From Aureimonas sp. AU12 (GTDB lineage Bacteria > Pseudomonadota > Alphaproteobacteria > Rhizobiales > Rhizobiaceae), in assembly GCF_001463705.1 (NCBI RefSeq), contig NZ_BBWH01000001.1, forward strand, positions 124,001-188,000: a stretch of 64,000 nt of DNA, written 5' to 3'. The position numbers and the translations under genes are program-made. This document shows, in pieces, positions 11,064 through 20,614 of this stretch (the first letter of the stretch is position 1; each line of letters starts with the position of its first letter). The notes under the pieces were generated by a model, which searched no databases, was not told the origin of the DNA, and saw nothing but the letters and a program-made list of their open reading frames with translations.

Positions 11064-11486
11064 ATGCGCAGCGTTCTCCTCAGCACCGTTTTCGTCATCG
11101 GTCTCGCATCGCTCGCCCCGCTTCAGTCCGCATATGCAGACGATGCATCGGACGCGCGTAGCGCGATCAGCGGCCAGCTCGACGCGTTCAAGGCGGCCGA
11201 CGGCGCGGGTGCCTATGGCTACGCCGCGCCGAACATTCGGCAGATCTTTCCGAACCCGGACATTTTCATGACGATGGTGGAGCGAGGCTATCCGCCGGTC
11301 TACCAGTCGAGCAACGTCACCTTCGGCGCCATGAAGCCGGAAGGTGCGGGGCTGCGGCAGGAGGTGTTCCTGTCGGACAAGGCGGGACAGAGTTGGATCG
11401 CCAGCTACACACTGGAGCGTCAGCCGGACGGCACGTTGAAGATCTCAGGCTGCCAGATCCGCAAGGGCAACGACGTCGGGGCCTGA
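11064..11486 (+). CDS. DUF4864 domain-containing exported protein
   Basis: A 140-residue protein with a clear Sec signal peptide (hydrophobic core LLSTVFVIGLASLAPLQSAYA, cleavage after AYA, about residue 25), so it is periplasmic. The mature part (QLDAFKAADGAGAYGYAAP, then IRQIFPNPDIFMTMVERGYP) matches my recollection of DUF4864, an NTF2/SnoaL-like alpha+beta family. No catalytic residues can be assigned and the function is unknown. The Shine-Dalgarno GAAGGAG (11049-11055) supports the ATG. It converges on tgt with only nine bases between stops. Confidence 0.75.
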   Translation: MRSVLLSTVFVIGLASLAPLQSAYADDASDARSAISGQLDAFKAADGAGAYGYAAPNIRQIFPNPDIFMTMVERGYPPVYQSSNVTFGAMKPEGAGLRQEVFLSDKAGQSWIASYTLERQPDGTLKISGCQIRKGNDVGA

Positions 11487-11495
11487 CGACCGAGG

Positions 11496-12635
11496 TTAAG
11501 CCGCTTTCCTCGCCGCCTCGCCCCTGTCCCATCGGTCGGTGGTCTCAGCTGCGAAGTCGGCGAAGCGGCCGGCCTCGATGGCACGTCGCATGCCGTCCAT
11601 GAGCGACTGATAGTAGGCGAGGTTGTTCCAGGTCAGCAGCATGCCCGCCAAGGCCTCATCGGATCGGACGAGATGGTGGAGATAGGCGCGTGAATAGTCG
11701 CGCGTTGCCGGACAATTCGAGGCCTCGTCCAGCGGCCGCGTGTCTTCGCCATGCCGGGCATTCTTCAGGTTGACCCGGCCATCGGCCGTGAATGCCAGTC
11801 CATGGCGCCCCGCTCGGGTCGGCATAACGCAATCGAACATGTCGATGCCGCGTGCCACCGATTGCAGGATGTCATCGGGCGTACCGACGCCCATCAGGTA
11901 CCGCGGTTTCTCGACCGGAAGGGACGGCAGGGTCTCGTTCAGCGTTTCGAGCATCACCGCTTGTGGCTCGCCCACGGCCAAGCCGCCCACCGCGTAGCCT
12001 TTCAGGTCCATCGCCGTCAGCCGTTCGGCCGAACGAATGCGCAGGTCCGGCTTGTCGCCGCCCTGCACGATGCCGAACATCGCCTTGCCCGGCTGCGTGC
12101 CGAACGCCTTCGCCGAGCGTTCCGCCCAACGCAACGAAAGCTCCATGGCCCGCTCGATCTCGGGATACTCGGCCGGCAGGCGGATGCACTCGTCGAGCTG
12201 CATCTGGATGTCGCTGTCGAGGAGGCCCTGGATCTCGATCGACCGCTCCGGCGTCAGCTCGTGGACCGAGCCGTCGATGTGCGAGCGGAAGGTGACGCCG
12301 GCCTCGCTCATCTTGCGCAGATTGGCGAGCGACATGATCTGGAAGCCGCCGGAATCGGTGAGGATCGGATAGGGCCAGCGCGCGAACTCATGCAGCCCAC
12401 CGAGCCGCCCGACGCGCTCGGCACCCGGTCGCAGCATCAGGTGGTAGGTGTTGCCGAGGATGATGTCGGAGCCGAGATCCCGCACCTGGTCGAGATACAT
12501 CGCCTTGACCGTGCCGGCCGTACCCACCGGCATGAAGGCAGGCGTGCGGACGGTGCCGCGCGGCATTGAAATCTCGCCGCGACGCGCCTTGCCATCCTGC
12601 GCCAGAAGGCGAAACCCGAACTCGGCAGCGGTCAT
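11496..12635 (-). CDS. tgt: tRNA-guanine(34) transglycosylase (queuine tRNA-ribosyltransferase)
   Basis: A 379-residue enzyme that swaps guanine at position 34 of GUN-anticodon tRNAs for preQ1 in queuosine synthesis. The family core is present: the catalytic-Asp motif DSGGFQ, the substrate motif GGLAVGE, and [13 protein letters not shown]. The zinc-site segment is unusual: it reads [19 protein letters not shown], where E. coli has three cysteines in CDCYTC, so only the middle cysteine is kept. The start is ATG 12635, which overlaps the queA stop by four bases (ATGA); the frame upstream of it is within queA. tgt and queA act in consecutive steps and are translationally coupled. Confidence 0.95.
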   Translation of the reverse strand: MTAAEFGFRLLAQDGKARRGEISMPRGTVRTPAFMPVGTAGTVKAMYLDQVRDLGSDIILGNTYHLMLRPGAERVGRLGGLHEFARWPYPILTDSGGFQIMSLANLRKMSEAGVTFRSHIDGSVHELTPERSIEIQGLLDSDIQMQLDECIRLPAEYPEIERAMELSLRWAERSAKAFGTQPGKAMFGIVQGGDKPDLRIRSAERLTAMDLKGYAVGGLAVGEPQAVMLETLNETLPSLPVEKPRYLMGVGTPDDILQSVARGIDMFDCVMPTRAGRHGLAFTADGRVNLKNARHGEDTRPLDEASNCPATRDYSRAYLHHLVRSDEALAGMLLTWNNLAYYQSLMDGMRRAIEAGRFADFAAETTDRWDRGEAARKAA

Positions 12636-13726
12636 GTCTCGATGTCCATTCGTTCCAGCAGCGACGCGTCGCCGTAGGAATAGAAACGATAGCCCGAAGC
12701 GATCGCATGATCGTAGGCGGCCTTCATCCGCTCCAACCCGCAAAAGGCGGAAACAAGCATGAAGAGTGTCGAACGCGGCAGATGGAAATTCGTCATCAGC
12801 GCGTCGACGGCACGAAAGCGATAGCCAGGGGTGATGAAAATGCTCGTCGGCGCCTGGAACGGCCGCAATGTCCCGTCTTCGTCCGCCGCGCTCTCAAGCA
12901 GCCGCAGCGACGTCGTGCCCACCGCGACGATGCGTCGGCCCTCGCGCTTGGCCGTATTCAGTCGTGCGGCGACGCGCTCGTCGAGGAGACCGATCTCGGC
13001 ATGCATGCGATGGGCCGCGGTGTCATCGGCCTTCACCGGGAGGAAGGTTCCCGCCCCGACATGCAGCGTCAGATACTCGCTCGCGATCCCAGCCGCTTCC
13101 AGCCGCCCGCTCAGTTCCGGCGTAAAATGCAGCCCGGCCGTCGGCGCAGCGACGGCGCCATCGTGACGGGCATAGATCGTCTGATAGTCGGCGCGATCCT
13201 GATCGTCCTCGGGCCGCTTCGACGCGATGTAAGGGGGCAACGGCAAGTGACCGACGAGGGCAATGCCGACATCGAGATCGGCGCCCGACCGATCGAAGCG
13301 CAGGACCACCTCTCCGCCTTCGCCCTTCTCGGCGACGACGGCCGAGAGCGGAGGGTTCTCGTCCGCTTGACCAACGCCGAACTCGATGCGATCGCCCATG
13401 CGAACACGTTTGGCGGGCCGAACGAAGCTACGCCAGGAATCAGGGGTCTCGCGAAGGTGAAGCGTCGCCTCGATGGCTGCGACACCTTCTCCGTCGCGTT
13501 GTCCTTCGCGGCGGCGCAGACCGTCGAGCCGCGCGGGAATGACCTTCGTGTCGTTGAAGACGAGCACGTCGCCTTTTCGAAGAAGCGATGGCAGGTCGTC
13601 GACCCGGCGGTCGGACACGGATCCGTCCGCCGGGAGATGGAGAAGACGCGCCGCTTCCCGCGGAACGGCCGGACGCAAGGCGATCCGGTCTTCGGGAAGC
13701 TCGAAGTCGAAGAGATCGACCTTCAC
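12632..13726 (-). CDS. queA: S-adenosylmethionine:tRNA ribosyltransferase-isomerase
   Basis: A 364-residue QueA. It transfers and rearranges the ribosyl part of SAM onto preQ1-tRNA to give epoxyqueuosine. Diagnostic segments are [20 protein letters not shown] at the N-terminus, [24 protein letters not shown], and the C-terminal [19 protein letters not shown]. The length is normal for the family. It is followed by tgt with a four-base ATGA overlap. The cyclophilin gene upstream ends 13 bases before this start, so the genes may form one transcript. Cytoplasmic tRNA modification. Confidence 0.97.
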   Translation of the reverse strand: MKVDLFDFELPEDRIALRPAVPREAARLLHLPADGSVSDRRVDDLPSLLRKGDVLVFNDTKVIPARLDGLRRREGQRDGEGVAAIEATLHLRETPDSWRSFVRPAKRVRMGDRIEFGVGQADENPPLSAVVAEKGEGGEVVLRFDRSGADLDVGIALVGHLPLPPYIASKRPEDDQDRADYQTIYARHDGAVAAPTAGLHFTPELSGRLEAAGIASEYLTLHVGAGTFLPVKADDTAAHRMHAEIGLLDERVAARLNTAKREGRRIVAVGTTSLRLLESAADEDGTLRPFQAPTSIFITPGYRFRAVDALMTNFHLPRSTLFMLVSAFCGLERMKAAYDHAIASGYRFYSYGDASLLERMDIET

Positions 13727-13739
13727 GCGTCAGCTATCC

Positions 13740-14210
13740 TTAGATGTCAGCGGCGACGCGCAGGGTGGTGATCGCGTCGGGATCGCGAACCGGCTCGCCC
13801 TTCTTGATCTGATCGACGACGTCCATGCCCTCGATCACTTCACCCCAGACGGAGTACTGCTTGTCGAGCCAGGGAGCCCGCTCGAAGCAGATGAAGAACT
13901 GCGAGTTCGCCGAGTTCGGGTTTGCCGTGCGTGCGGCCGAAACCGTGCCGCGCTTGTGCGACTCGGACGAAAACTCGGCCTTTAGGTCCGGCTTGTCTGA
14001 GCCGCCGGTGCCGGTCCCCGTCGGGTCGCCGGTCTGGGCCATGAAGCCATCGATCACGCGGTGGAACACCACGCCATCGTAGAACTTCTCGCGCGCCAGC
14101 TCCTTGACGCGGGCGACGTGGCCGGGGGCCAGGTCAGGGCGAAGCTTGATGACGACACGGCCCTTGGTGGTCTCGAGGACGAGCGTGTCTTCCGGGTTCT
14201 CGAAGGTCAT
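13740..14210 (-). CDS. Cytoplasmic peptidyl-prolyl cis-trans isomerase (cyclophilin)
   Basis: A 156-residue single-domain cyclophilin without signal peptide. The active-site segment FHRVIDGFMAQTGDPTGTG and the SQFFI strand are present. It speeds proline cis-trans isomerisation in the cytoplasm, in the PpiB style. The frame extends to 14231, but ATG 14210 is preceded by a strong AGGAGG (14223-14218), which decides the start. It is the cytosolic member of a tandem pair with the next cyclophilin (14317-14871), to which it is highly similar. Confidence 0.92.
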   Translation of the reverse strand: MTFENPEDTLVLETTKGRVVIKLRPDLAPGHVARVKELAREKFYDGVVFHRVIDGFMAQTGDPTGTGTGGSDKPDLKAEFSSESHKRGTVSAARTANPNSANSQFFICFERAPWLDKQYSVWGEVIEGMDVVDQIKKGEPVRDPDAITTLRVAADI

Positions 14211-14316
14211 GGCCTTCCTCCTGGTCTGCAAACGACGGATGGCCCGGGGCTACCGGGCCATCCTGATGGGTGGTCAATGGCCGATCGCCCCTGTGGTTGC
14301 AAGGGCGGCAGAGCGC

Positions 14317-14871
14317 TTACTTGGCGTCGGACGCCATCTTCACGGCGACCATCTTGTCGGGGTTCTCGACCTGACCGTTGTCGGACTCGCTGCCCTTCTT
14401 GATCTTGTCGACCACGTCCATGCCCTTCGTGACCTGACCGACCACGGTGTACTGGCCGTTCAGGAAGTCGCCATCGGCCAGCATGATGAAGAACTGCGAA
14501 TTGGCGGAATCGGGGCTGGACGAGCGTGCCATGCCGACGGTTCCGCGCTTGAACGGCTCCTTCGAGAACTCAGCCTTGAGGTCGGGACGCTCCGAACCAC
14601 CGGTGCCGGTGCCCGTCGGATCGCCGGTCTGCGCCATGAAGCCGTCGATCACTCGGTGGAACACGACGCCGTTGTAGAAGCCTTCCTTCGCCAGCGCCTC
14701 GATCTGTTCGACATGCTTCGGCGCAAGGTCGGGGCGCAGCGCCACGTCGATCTCGCCCTTGTCGGTGGTGATGACCATCGTGTTGGCAGGGCTCGCGGTC
14801 TGCGCGAACGCCGCCGGAACCGCGGCCGACGCCATCATCGCCGACAGACCCAAGATCGCGAACAGCTTCAT
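14317..14871 (-). CDS. Periplasmic peptidyl-prolyl cis-trans isomerase (cyclophilin)
   Basis: A 184-residue cyclophilin with a Sec signal peptide (MKLFAILGLSAMMASAAVPA, cleavage near AFA-QT, about residue 23). The mature domain shares FHRVIDGFMAQTGDPTGTG with its neighbour at 13740-14210. It should assist protein folding in the periplasm. The frame is open back to 15207, but that stretch overlaps coaD; ATG 14871 gives the signal peptide and has a GGGAGTGACTTGG leader. It lies between coaD and the cytosolic paralogue on the same strand, pointing to a local duplication with relocalisation. Confidence 0.93.
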   Translation of the reverse strand: MKLFAILGLSAMMASAAVPAAFAQTASPANTMVITTDKGEIDVALRPDLAPKHVEQIEALAKEGFYNGVVFHRVIDGFMAQTGDPTGTGTGGSERPDLKAEFSKEPFKRGTVGMARSSSPDSANSQFFIMLADGDFLNGQYTVVGQVTKGMDVVDKIKKGSESDNGQVENPDKMVAVKMASDAK

Positions 14872-14891
14872 CCAAGTCACTCCCGGGCGGC

Positions 14892-15383
14892 TCAGGGCCG
14901 CCCCAATCTGGTTTTCAGGGCTTGCGCGACAACGTCCGGCACGAAGCTCGATACGTCGCCGCCCATCTGCGCGATCTGGCGGACCAATGTGGCGGTAATG
15001 GGCCTCACCGCCGGGGATGCCGGCAGGAACACCGTGGCGATCTCCGGCGCCATCGCGCCGTTCATGCCACTCATCTGCATCTCGTAGTCGAAGTCGGTCG
15101 CGTCGCGTAGGCCACGAACGAGCGCCGACACACCTTGGCGACGCGCCTCGTCGATCACCAGATCCGAGAAGAACGAGACGCGCACGCGTCCTCTCCCCTC
15201 GACGCATCGCAGCACCAGATCGGCGCGCTCCTCAGCCGAAAACAGAGGGGTTTTGCCAGGGTGGATGCCGATGGCGACGACGATCTCGTCGAACAGCCGC
15301 AGGGCGCCCGTCAGGACGTCGAGATGGCCATTTGTCGGCGGGTCGAACGAGCCGGCATAGAGAGCTGTGCGGAGCGTTGTCAT
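14892..15383 (-). CDS. coaD: Pantetheine-phosphate adenylyltransferase
   Basis: A 163-residue enzyme for the penultimate step of coenzyme A synthesis (4'-phosphopantetheine + ATP to dephospho-CoA). The nucleotidyltransferase motif [14 protein letters not shown] is near residue 8, with [16 protein letters not shown] in the middle and the ATP-binding [12 protein letters not shown] near the end. ATG 15383 gives the standard CoaD N-terminus; the nine extra codons to 15410 do not match the family. It stands upstream of the two cyclophilin genes on the same strand. Confidence 0.96.
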   Translation of the reverse strand: MTTLRTALYAGSFDPPTNGHLDVLTGALRLFDEIVVAIGIHPGKTPLFSAEERADLVLRCVEGRGRVRVSFFSDLVIDEARRQGVSALVRGLRDATDFDYEMQMSGMNGAMAPEIATVFLPASPAVRPITATLVRQIAQMGGDVSSFVPDVVAQALKTRLGRP

Positions 15384-15582
15384 CGGAGTAACCAAGATTC
15401 GACGAGGCAATCAGGCACGGCGGGGCCGAAGCCTCCCGTTAAAACTTCAGCGATCCTTCGGCCGCAGACTGCAAGTCGGGACGCAACAGAGACAATCAGC
15501 ATCACTGAACATCGTCTCCACCGAGGCCTGGAACGAAATGGCTTAACGTTCCGTTGATGCAGCACAAACCGGAGAGTTTCCC

Positions 15583-15711
15583 ATGCTCGTCTTCGCTCTC
15601 GCCCTCACCATGATGGCATCTCTTGTCACGGCGACTGCCATCGCCATTCACGGCGAAGCCGAGAAGTCGCGAGCCAAGGTTATGGCGCGCTCGAACCGGA
15701 TCATGCGCTGA
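15583..15711 (+). CDS. Small single-span membrane protein, 42 residues
   Basis: An open frame of 42 codons, beginning MLVFALALTMMASLVTATAI and ending in a basic tail (EKSRAKVMARSNRIMR). It predicts one N-terminal membrane helix (about 1-22) and a positively charged cytoplasmic tail. GGAG at 15571-15574 sits eight bases before the ATG. It lies alone between coaD and gyrA, reading opposite to both. No family is recognised. It could be a real micropeptide; the chance of a random frame with both a ribosome site and a clean helix-plus-basic tail is modest. Confidence 0.5.
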   Translation: MLVFALALTMMASLVTATAIAIHGEAEKSRAKVMARSNRIMR

Positions 15712-15816
15712 CCCGACCACAACGAGCGGTCGGAAACTGATTTTCCAGTCCCTAAAGTAACGGGCTGTTGCTAACGCAGCGATACGGGTACAGACCACCG
15801 CGTTCGCCATTCTCCA

Positions 15817-18585
15817 TTACTCACCAGTCGACGGTTCATCCGGTCCGCTCACGTCATCGGCGTCCTCGTCCATCTCGGGTAGAGCGTCGCCTCCTTGATC
15901 GGGAATACGCTCGACTGACACAACCCGTTCTCCGTCCGCCGTGTTGAAAATCGTCACGCCCTTCGTCGCACGTCCGGCAATTCGAATCCCACCGACGGGA
16001 ACGCGAATCATCTGTCCGCGATCCGAGATCAGCAGGATCTGGTCACCCTCTTCCACCGGGAAGCCGGCGACGAGCTGGCCGATATCGGCGGCTCGCGAAA
16101 TGTCGGTCGCGCGAATGCCCTTGCCGCCGCGTCCGCTGGTGCGGAAGTCGTAGGAAGAGGAGCGCTTGCCGAAGCCATACTCGCTCAGCGTCAGCACGAA
16201 CTCTTCACGCGCACCGAGATAGGCGTAACGCTCGAGGTCGAGCGAAACGCTTTCCTGCGTCTCCTCTTCGATGTCCTCCGAGGTTTCTCCCTCGGCAGTG
16301 CGACGCTTGCGGAGATAGTCGGCACGTTCCGCCGGCGTCGCATCGACATGGCGCAGAATCGCCATCGAGATCAGCCGGTCACCCTCGCCAAGCGCCATGC
16401 CGCGGACGCCGATCGAGTTGCGTCCCGCGAAGACGCGGACATCGGTTGTCTGGAAGCGGATGCAAAGGCCGGACGAGGCCACGAGCAAGACGTCGTCGTC
16501 TTCGGAGCAGGTGGCGACGGCGAGAATCTCGTCCTCCGCCTCTTCCAGCTTCATCGCGATCTTGCCGTTTCGGTTCACCTGCGTGAAATCCGACAGCTTG
16601 TTGCGGCGGACCGTACCCTTGGTCGTCGCGAACATGACGTTCAGTTCGGCCGCTGCCGCCTCGTCGTTGGGGAGCGGCAGGATCGACGTGATCCGCTCGC
16701 CCTTCTCCAACGGCAGCAGGTTGACCAGCGCCTTGCCGCGCGACTGCGGCGTTGCCAACGGCAGGCGCCAGACCTTCTCCTTGTAGACGATGCCACGCGA
16801 GGAGAAGAAGAGAACGGGCGTGTGCGTGTTGGCGACGAAGAGGCGAGTGACCGAGTCCTCCTCGCCCTTCAGCGCCATGCCGGAGCGGCCTTTGCCGCCG
16901 CGCCGCTGCGAGCGGTAGGTCGTCAGCGGAACACGCTTGATGTAGCCGCCGTGGCTGACGGTCACGACCATTTCTTCGCGTGGGATCAGGTCCTCGTCGT
17001 CGAGATCCGCGGCGCCTTCGAGAAGCTCGGTCCGGCGCGGCGTCGCGAACTCCTCGCGGACCGCGGCGAGCTCTTCCTTGATGATCTCCCGCACGCGCAC
17101 GCGTGACGAGAGGATCTCCAGATACTCGCGGATTTCCTCGCCGATCTTGTTCAGCTCATCGCCGATCTCGTCGCGGCCGAGGGCCGTCAGGCGCTGGAGA
17201 CGCAGGTCGAGAATGGCGCGCGCCTGAACCTCTGACAGCCGGTAGGTGCCGGCGTCGCTGATCCGATGCCGGGGATCGTCGATGAGGCGGATGAGCGGGG
17301 CGACGTCCTTGGCCTCCCACTCGCGCTCCATCAGCTGCTCGCGCGCCGTCGACGGATCGGGCGCGTGGCGAATGAGCTTGATGATCTCGTCGATATTGGC
17401 AACGGCAATGGCCAGACCGACCAGCACGTGCGCCCGCTCGCGCGCCTTGCGCAGCAGGTATTTCGTGCGACGTTGAACAACCTCCTCGCGGAACGAGACG
17501 AACGCCGACAGCATGTCGAGCAGCGTCATCTGCTCCGGCTTGCCGCCGTTCAGGGCCACCATGTTGGCGCCGAAGGTCGTCTGCAGCGGCGTGAAGCGAT
17601 AGAGCTGGTTCAGCACGACATCGGCCGAGGCGTCACGCTTCAACTCGATGACGACGCGATAGCCCTCGCGATCGCTCTCGTCGCGAATGTCCGAGATGCC
17701 TTCGATCCGCTTTTCGCGGACCAGATCGGCCATCTTCTCGATCATGGTCGCCTTGTTGACCTGATACGGCACTTCCGTGATCGCGATCAGCTCGCGGTCG
17801 CCGCGCATCGGTTCGATCGCGGCGCGGCCGCGCATCAGGATCGAACCGCGTCCCGTCGCATAGGCCGACTGGATTCCCGCCCGGCCGATGACGATCGCGC
17901 CGGTCGGGAAGTCCGGACCGGGAATGATCTCCATCAGCTCTTCGAGCGGCAGAGCGGGGTTGTCGATCAGCGCGACGCATCCGTCGATCAACTCGCCGAG
18001 ATTGTGCGGCGGAATGTTCGTGGCCATGCCGACGGCGATGCCGCCCGAGCCGTTGAGGAGAAGGTTCGGAACGCGCGCCGGGAGCACGACCGGCTCCATC
18101 TCGCGCCCGTCATAGTTCTCCTGGAAGTCGACCGTTTCCTTGTCGATGTCGGCCAGGATGGCGTCCGACACCTTTTCGAGCCGGCATTCGGTGTATCGCA
18201 TGGCCGCAGGCGGATCGCCGTCGATCGAGCCGAAATTGCCCTGCCCGTCGATGAGCGGCGCGCGCAACGAGAAGTCCTGTGCCATGCGCACGAGGGCGTC
18301 GTAGATCGACGCATCGCCGTGGGGGTGGAACTTACCCATCACCTCGCCGACGACGCCGGCGGACTTGCGGAACGATTTGTTCCACACAAGACCCATCTCG
18401 TGCATGGCGAACAGGACGCGCCGGTGAACCGGCTTCAGCCCGTCGCGCACATCGGGCAGCGCACGGCTGACGATGACGCTCATGGCGTAGTCGAGATACG
18501 ACCGCTGCATCTCTTCGATGATCGAGACGGGCTCGATACCGCTCGAACGCTCGGGCGGCGTGGGGTCTTGGGTCATGTCGGACAA
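15817..18585 (-). CDS. gyrA: DNA gyrase subunit A
   Basis: A 922-residue GyrA that forms the A2B2 gyrase and introduces negative supercoils. The catalytic tyrosine is Tyr131 (AAMRYTE), corresponding to E. coli Tyr122. The C-terminal domain has the GyrA-box-like stretch QRRGGKG and repeated beta-pinwheel blades, with an acidic tail. In the quinolone pocket ([10 protein letters not shown]) the residue equivalent to E. coli Ser83 is Ala92, while Asp96 keeps the Asp87 equivalent. The alanine is, from memory, natural in several Rhizobiales. An acidic insert (about 775-792) with [10 protein letters not shown] lies within the C-terminal domain. Confidence 0.97.
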   Translation of the reverse strand: MSDMTQDPTPPERSSGIEPVSIIEEMQRSYLDYAMSVIVSRALPDVRDGLKPVHRRVLFAMHEMGLVWNKSFRKSAGVVGEVMGKFHPHGDASIYDALVRMAQDFSLRAPLIDGQGNFGSIDGDPPAAMRYTECRLEKVSDAILADIDKETVDFQENYDGREMEPVVLPARVPNLLLNGSGGIAVGMATNIPPHNLGELIDGCVALIDNPALPLEELMEIIPGPDFPTGAIVIGRAGIQSAYATGRGSILMRGRAAIEPMRGDRELIAITEVPYQVNKATMIEKMADLVREKRIEGISDIRDESDREGYRVVIELKRDASADVVLNQLYRFTPLQTTFGANMVALNGGKPEQMTLLDMLSAFVSFREEVVQRRTKYLLRKARERAHVLVGLAIAVANIDEIIKLIRHAPDPSTAREQLMEREWEAKDVAPLIRLIDDPRHRISDAGTYRLSEVQARAILDLRLQRLTALGRDEIGDELNKIGEEIREYLEILSSRVRVREIIKEELAAVREEFATPRRTELLEGAADLDDEDLIPREEMVVTVSHGGYIKRVPLTTYRSQRRGGKGRSGMALKGEEDSVTRLFVANTHTPVLFFSSRGIVYKEKVWRLPLATPQSRGKALVNLLPLEKGERITSILPLPNDEAAAAELNVMFATTKGTVRRNKLSDFTQVNRNGKIAMKLEEAEDEILAVATCSEDDDVLLVASSGLCIRFQTTDVRVFAGRNSIGVRGMALGEGDRLISMAILRHVDATPAERADYLRKRRTAEGETSEDIEEETQESVSLDLERYAYLGAREEFVLTLSEYGFGKRSSSYDFRTSGRGGKGIRATDISRAADIGQLVAGFPVEEGDQILLISDRGQMIRVPVGGIRIAGRATKGVTIFNTADGERVVSVERIPDQGGDALPEMDEDADDVSGPDEPSTGE

Positions 18586-18613
18586 TCAGGCAATCCCGGT
18601 CTTCGCTGTTCCC

Positions 18614-18619
18614 GTTATA
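18614..18619 (-). promoter_or_regulatory. Probable -10 element for gyrA
   Basis: Minus-strand TATAAC (18619-18614) lies 29 bases upstream of the gyrA ATG in an AT-richer gap. The -35 candidate (TGCGTT at 17 bases) is poor, so only the -10 is proposed. Confidence 0.35.
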
Positions 18620-18862
18620 GCAAGTCGAAGGCAACGAACGCAAATTTGCCTGACGATAAAACGCATGCAAAATCAACGCACTGGAAGAAATACAACGAAA
18701 GCTTGGAAGGTCGCCGGCTCTTCCACGTGTCGAAATGCCGCCCGATCGACTTTGCAGCGGTCTGTTTCTCTGCGACGGAGCGTGAGAATCGGCTCGCGGC
18801 GAGCCGCATGGGTCGTCGCTCCAGCGAGACGATCGGAGGATGGAGAGGCACCGGAACTCGCG

Positions 18863-19501
18863 ATGATCGAAACTTTGCTCAACGGGTTCGTGACGCTCTT
18901 CGTCATCATCGACCCGCTCGGCCTCGCGCCGCTGTTCCTTGGTTTGACCCCCGGCCTGTCGATGCATGATCGTCGGCAGCTCGCGTTGAAGGCCTGCCTG
19001 ATCGCCTTCGGCATCCTGACGGCGTTCGGTCTGTTCGGGGTGGCAGTTCTGCAGGGCCTCGGCATCTCGCTCGGTGCCTTTCGCGTTGCCGGCGGCCTCT
19101 TCCTGTTCTGGATCGCCTTCGAACTCGTCTTCGAGAAGCGCAAGACGCGCAAGGAGAAGGACGCTCAGACAGCGATGAGCGAGCATGAGGCGTCGGAGAT
19201 CGCCGCCGTTCCTCTGGCGATCCCGTTGATGGCCGGCCCGGGTGCCATCTCCGCCGTGATTCTTTTGTCCGGTGACCTGCCCGGCGTCGCGGGTCAAACG
19301 AGCCTCGTCGCTGTCATCGCAGCCGTCATCGTCGCGACCTATGCGATGCTGTCGATCGCCAACCGGTTCGATCGCCTCATCGGGCAGACCGGACGGGCCG
19401 TCGTGACCCGTCTTCTCGGTGTGCTTCTCGCGGCACTGGCCGTGCAATTCGTGGCGGACGGCATCAGCGCACTCGTCCAGCAATCGGGTCTCGCCCTGTA
19501 G
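18863..19501 (+). CDS. MarC-family integral membrane protein
   Basis: A 212-residue MarC/UPF0056 protein with about six membrane helices. It has the family N-terminus (FVTLFVIIDPLGLAPLFLGL) and a central IPLMAGPGAISAVILL. It sits in the inner membrane, and its biochemical role is unsettled; early links of the family to multiple antibiotic resistance were not borne out. The frame is open to 18518, across gyrA, but ATG 18863 gives the conserved N-terminus. It is divergent from gyrA and precedes the CDF transporter gene by 69 bases. Confidence 0.9.
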   Translation: MIETLLNGFVTLFVIIDPLGLAPLFLGLTPGLSMHDRRQLALKACLIAFGILTAFGLFGVAVLQGLGISLGAFRVAGGLFLFWIAFELVFEKRKTRKEKDAQTAMSEHEASEIAAVPLAIPLMAGPGAISAVILLSGDLPGVAGQTSLVAVIAAVIVATYAMLSIANRFDRLIGQTGRAVVTRLLGVLLAALAVQFVADGISALVQQSGLAL

Positions 19502-19570
19502 CCCTGATGTTCCGCTTTCCCGGTTCCGCCCTACCTCACGAACTCGTGTAGGCACGGCAGGAGACGAGGG

Positions 19571-20551
19571 ATGAGCGAAAGCACCGCGGAAGACGGCAGC
19601 CGCAAGACAGTTGTCGCGGCCATCGGCGCCAACCTGGCGATTGCCGCGACGAAGTTCGCCGCCGCCTTCTTCACGGGCTCCGCCAGCATGCTGGCGGAAG
19701 GCATCCATTCGCTGGTCGACACGACGAACGAGGGCTTCCTGCTCCTCGGCATCCATCGCTCGAAACGTCCGGCCGATGCGATGCATCCGTTCGGCTATGG
19801 CACCGAGCTCTACTTCTGGGCCTTCATCATCGCGATCCTGATCTTTGCGCTGGGGTCCGGCTTCTCTCTCTACGATGGCATCGGCAAGCTGGTCGAAGGG
19901 ACGGGCGAACCCATCGAAAAGCCCGCAGTCGCGCTCGGCGTGCTAGCGCTCTCCTTCATCTTCGAGGGTTACTCTTGGCGCATCGCCTTCGGCGAGTTCC
20001 AGAAACTGCGCGGCGGACGCGGGATCATCCAGGATTTTCGTGACCTGAAGGATCCGTCGATCTTCATCGTCCTTTGCGAGGACAGCGCTGCCTTGGTCGG
20101 CATCCTCATCGCCGCGGCCGGTATCGGACTGGCCCTGATCACCGGCAATCCGCTGTTCGACGCCGCCGGCTCGGTCGTCATCGGCCTTCTGCTGGCCGCA
20201 ACCGCCTGGGTTCTGGCGGTCGAGGTCAAGGGCCTGCTGATCGGCGAAGCGGCCTCACCGGCGATCGTCGAAGCCGTTCGTGAAGGTGTCGGCCGTCGGC
20301 CGGAAATTGCCGGCGTCAACGAGATCCGCACGCTTCACCGCGGACCGAACGACGTCCTCCTGACGATGAGCGTCGATTTCGAAGACGACATCCTGTCTCA
20401 GGATATCGAGGCCGCCGTCAGTGAGATCGAGGAGCGCATTCGCACGCGCTTCCCGATCGTGCGACGCATCTACATCGAGGTCCAGTCGAAGGCGGGCCAC
20501 CGCTCGGCGTCGCGACATCTCGATGTCGCGATGTCCGGCGAGTCCGCCTGA
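19571..20551 (+). CDS. Cation diffusion facilitator (CDF) family metal transporter
   Basis: A 326-residue divalent-metal/proton antiporter of the inner membrane. The second-span metal motif is HSLVD (HxxxD). The fifth-span motif reads EDSAA instead of the usual HxxxD, which places it with the ZnT9-like branch as I remember it. The C-terminal cytoplasmic domain (about 215-310) has the alpha-beta fold of CDF dimerisation domains. Zn, Mn, Fe or Co are possible substrates; the sequence does not decide. It follows marC on the same strand and converges on ssb, with a long hairpin between them. Confidence 0.85.
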   Translation: MSESTAEDGSRKTVVAAIGANLAIAATKFAAAFFTGSASMLAEGIHSLVDTTNEGFLLLGIHRSKRPADAMHPFGYGTELYFWAFIIAILIFALGSGFSLYDGIGKLVEGTGEPIEKPAVALGVLALSFIFEGYSWRIAFGEFQKLRGGRGIIQDFRDLKDPSIFIVLCEDSAALVGILIAAAGIGLALITGNPLFDAAGSVVIGLLLAATAWVLAVEVKGLLIGEAASPAIVEAVREGVGRRPEIAGVNEIRTLHRGPNDVLLTMSVDFEDDILSQDIEAAVSEIEERIRTRFPIVRRIYIEVQSKAGHRSASRHLDVAMSGESA

Positions 20552-20558
20552 CGAGCGA

Positions 20559-20594
20559 CGATCGCCGACCGCGACACATCGCGGCCGGCGATCG
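20559..20594. terminator. Long hairpin between convergent CDF and ssb genes
   Basis: A 16-bp inverted repeat (20559-20574 with 20579-20594, four-base loop CACA) has a single mismatch. It lies 7 bases after the CDF stop and 20 bases beyond the ssb stop. No T-tract follows on either strand, so it may be a bidirectional Rho-independent-like or mRNA-protecting structure. Confidence 0.5.
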
Positions 20595-20614
20595 CTTCGC
20601 AGATTCCATCGTAA

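Noticed and set aside
10862-11161. A 99-codon frame upstream of the DUF4864 gene
   Set aside because: It overlaps the signal peptide coding region in another frame and has an Arg-rich shadow composition.
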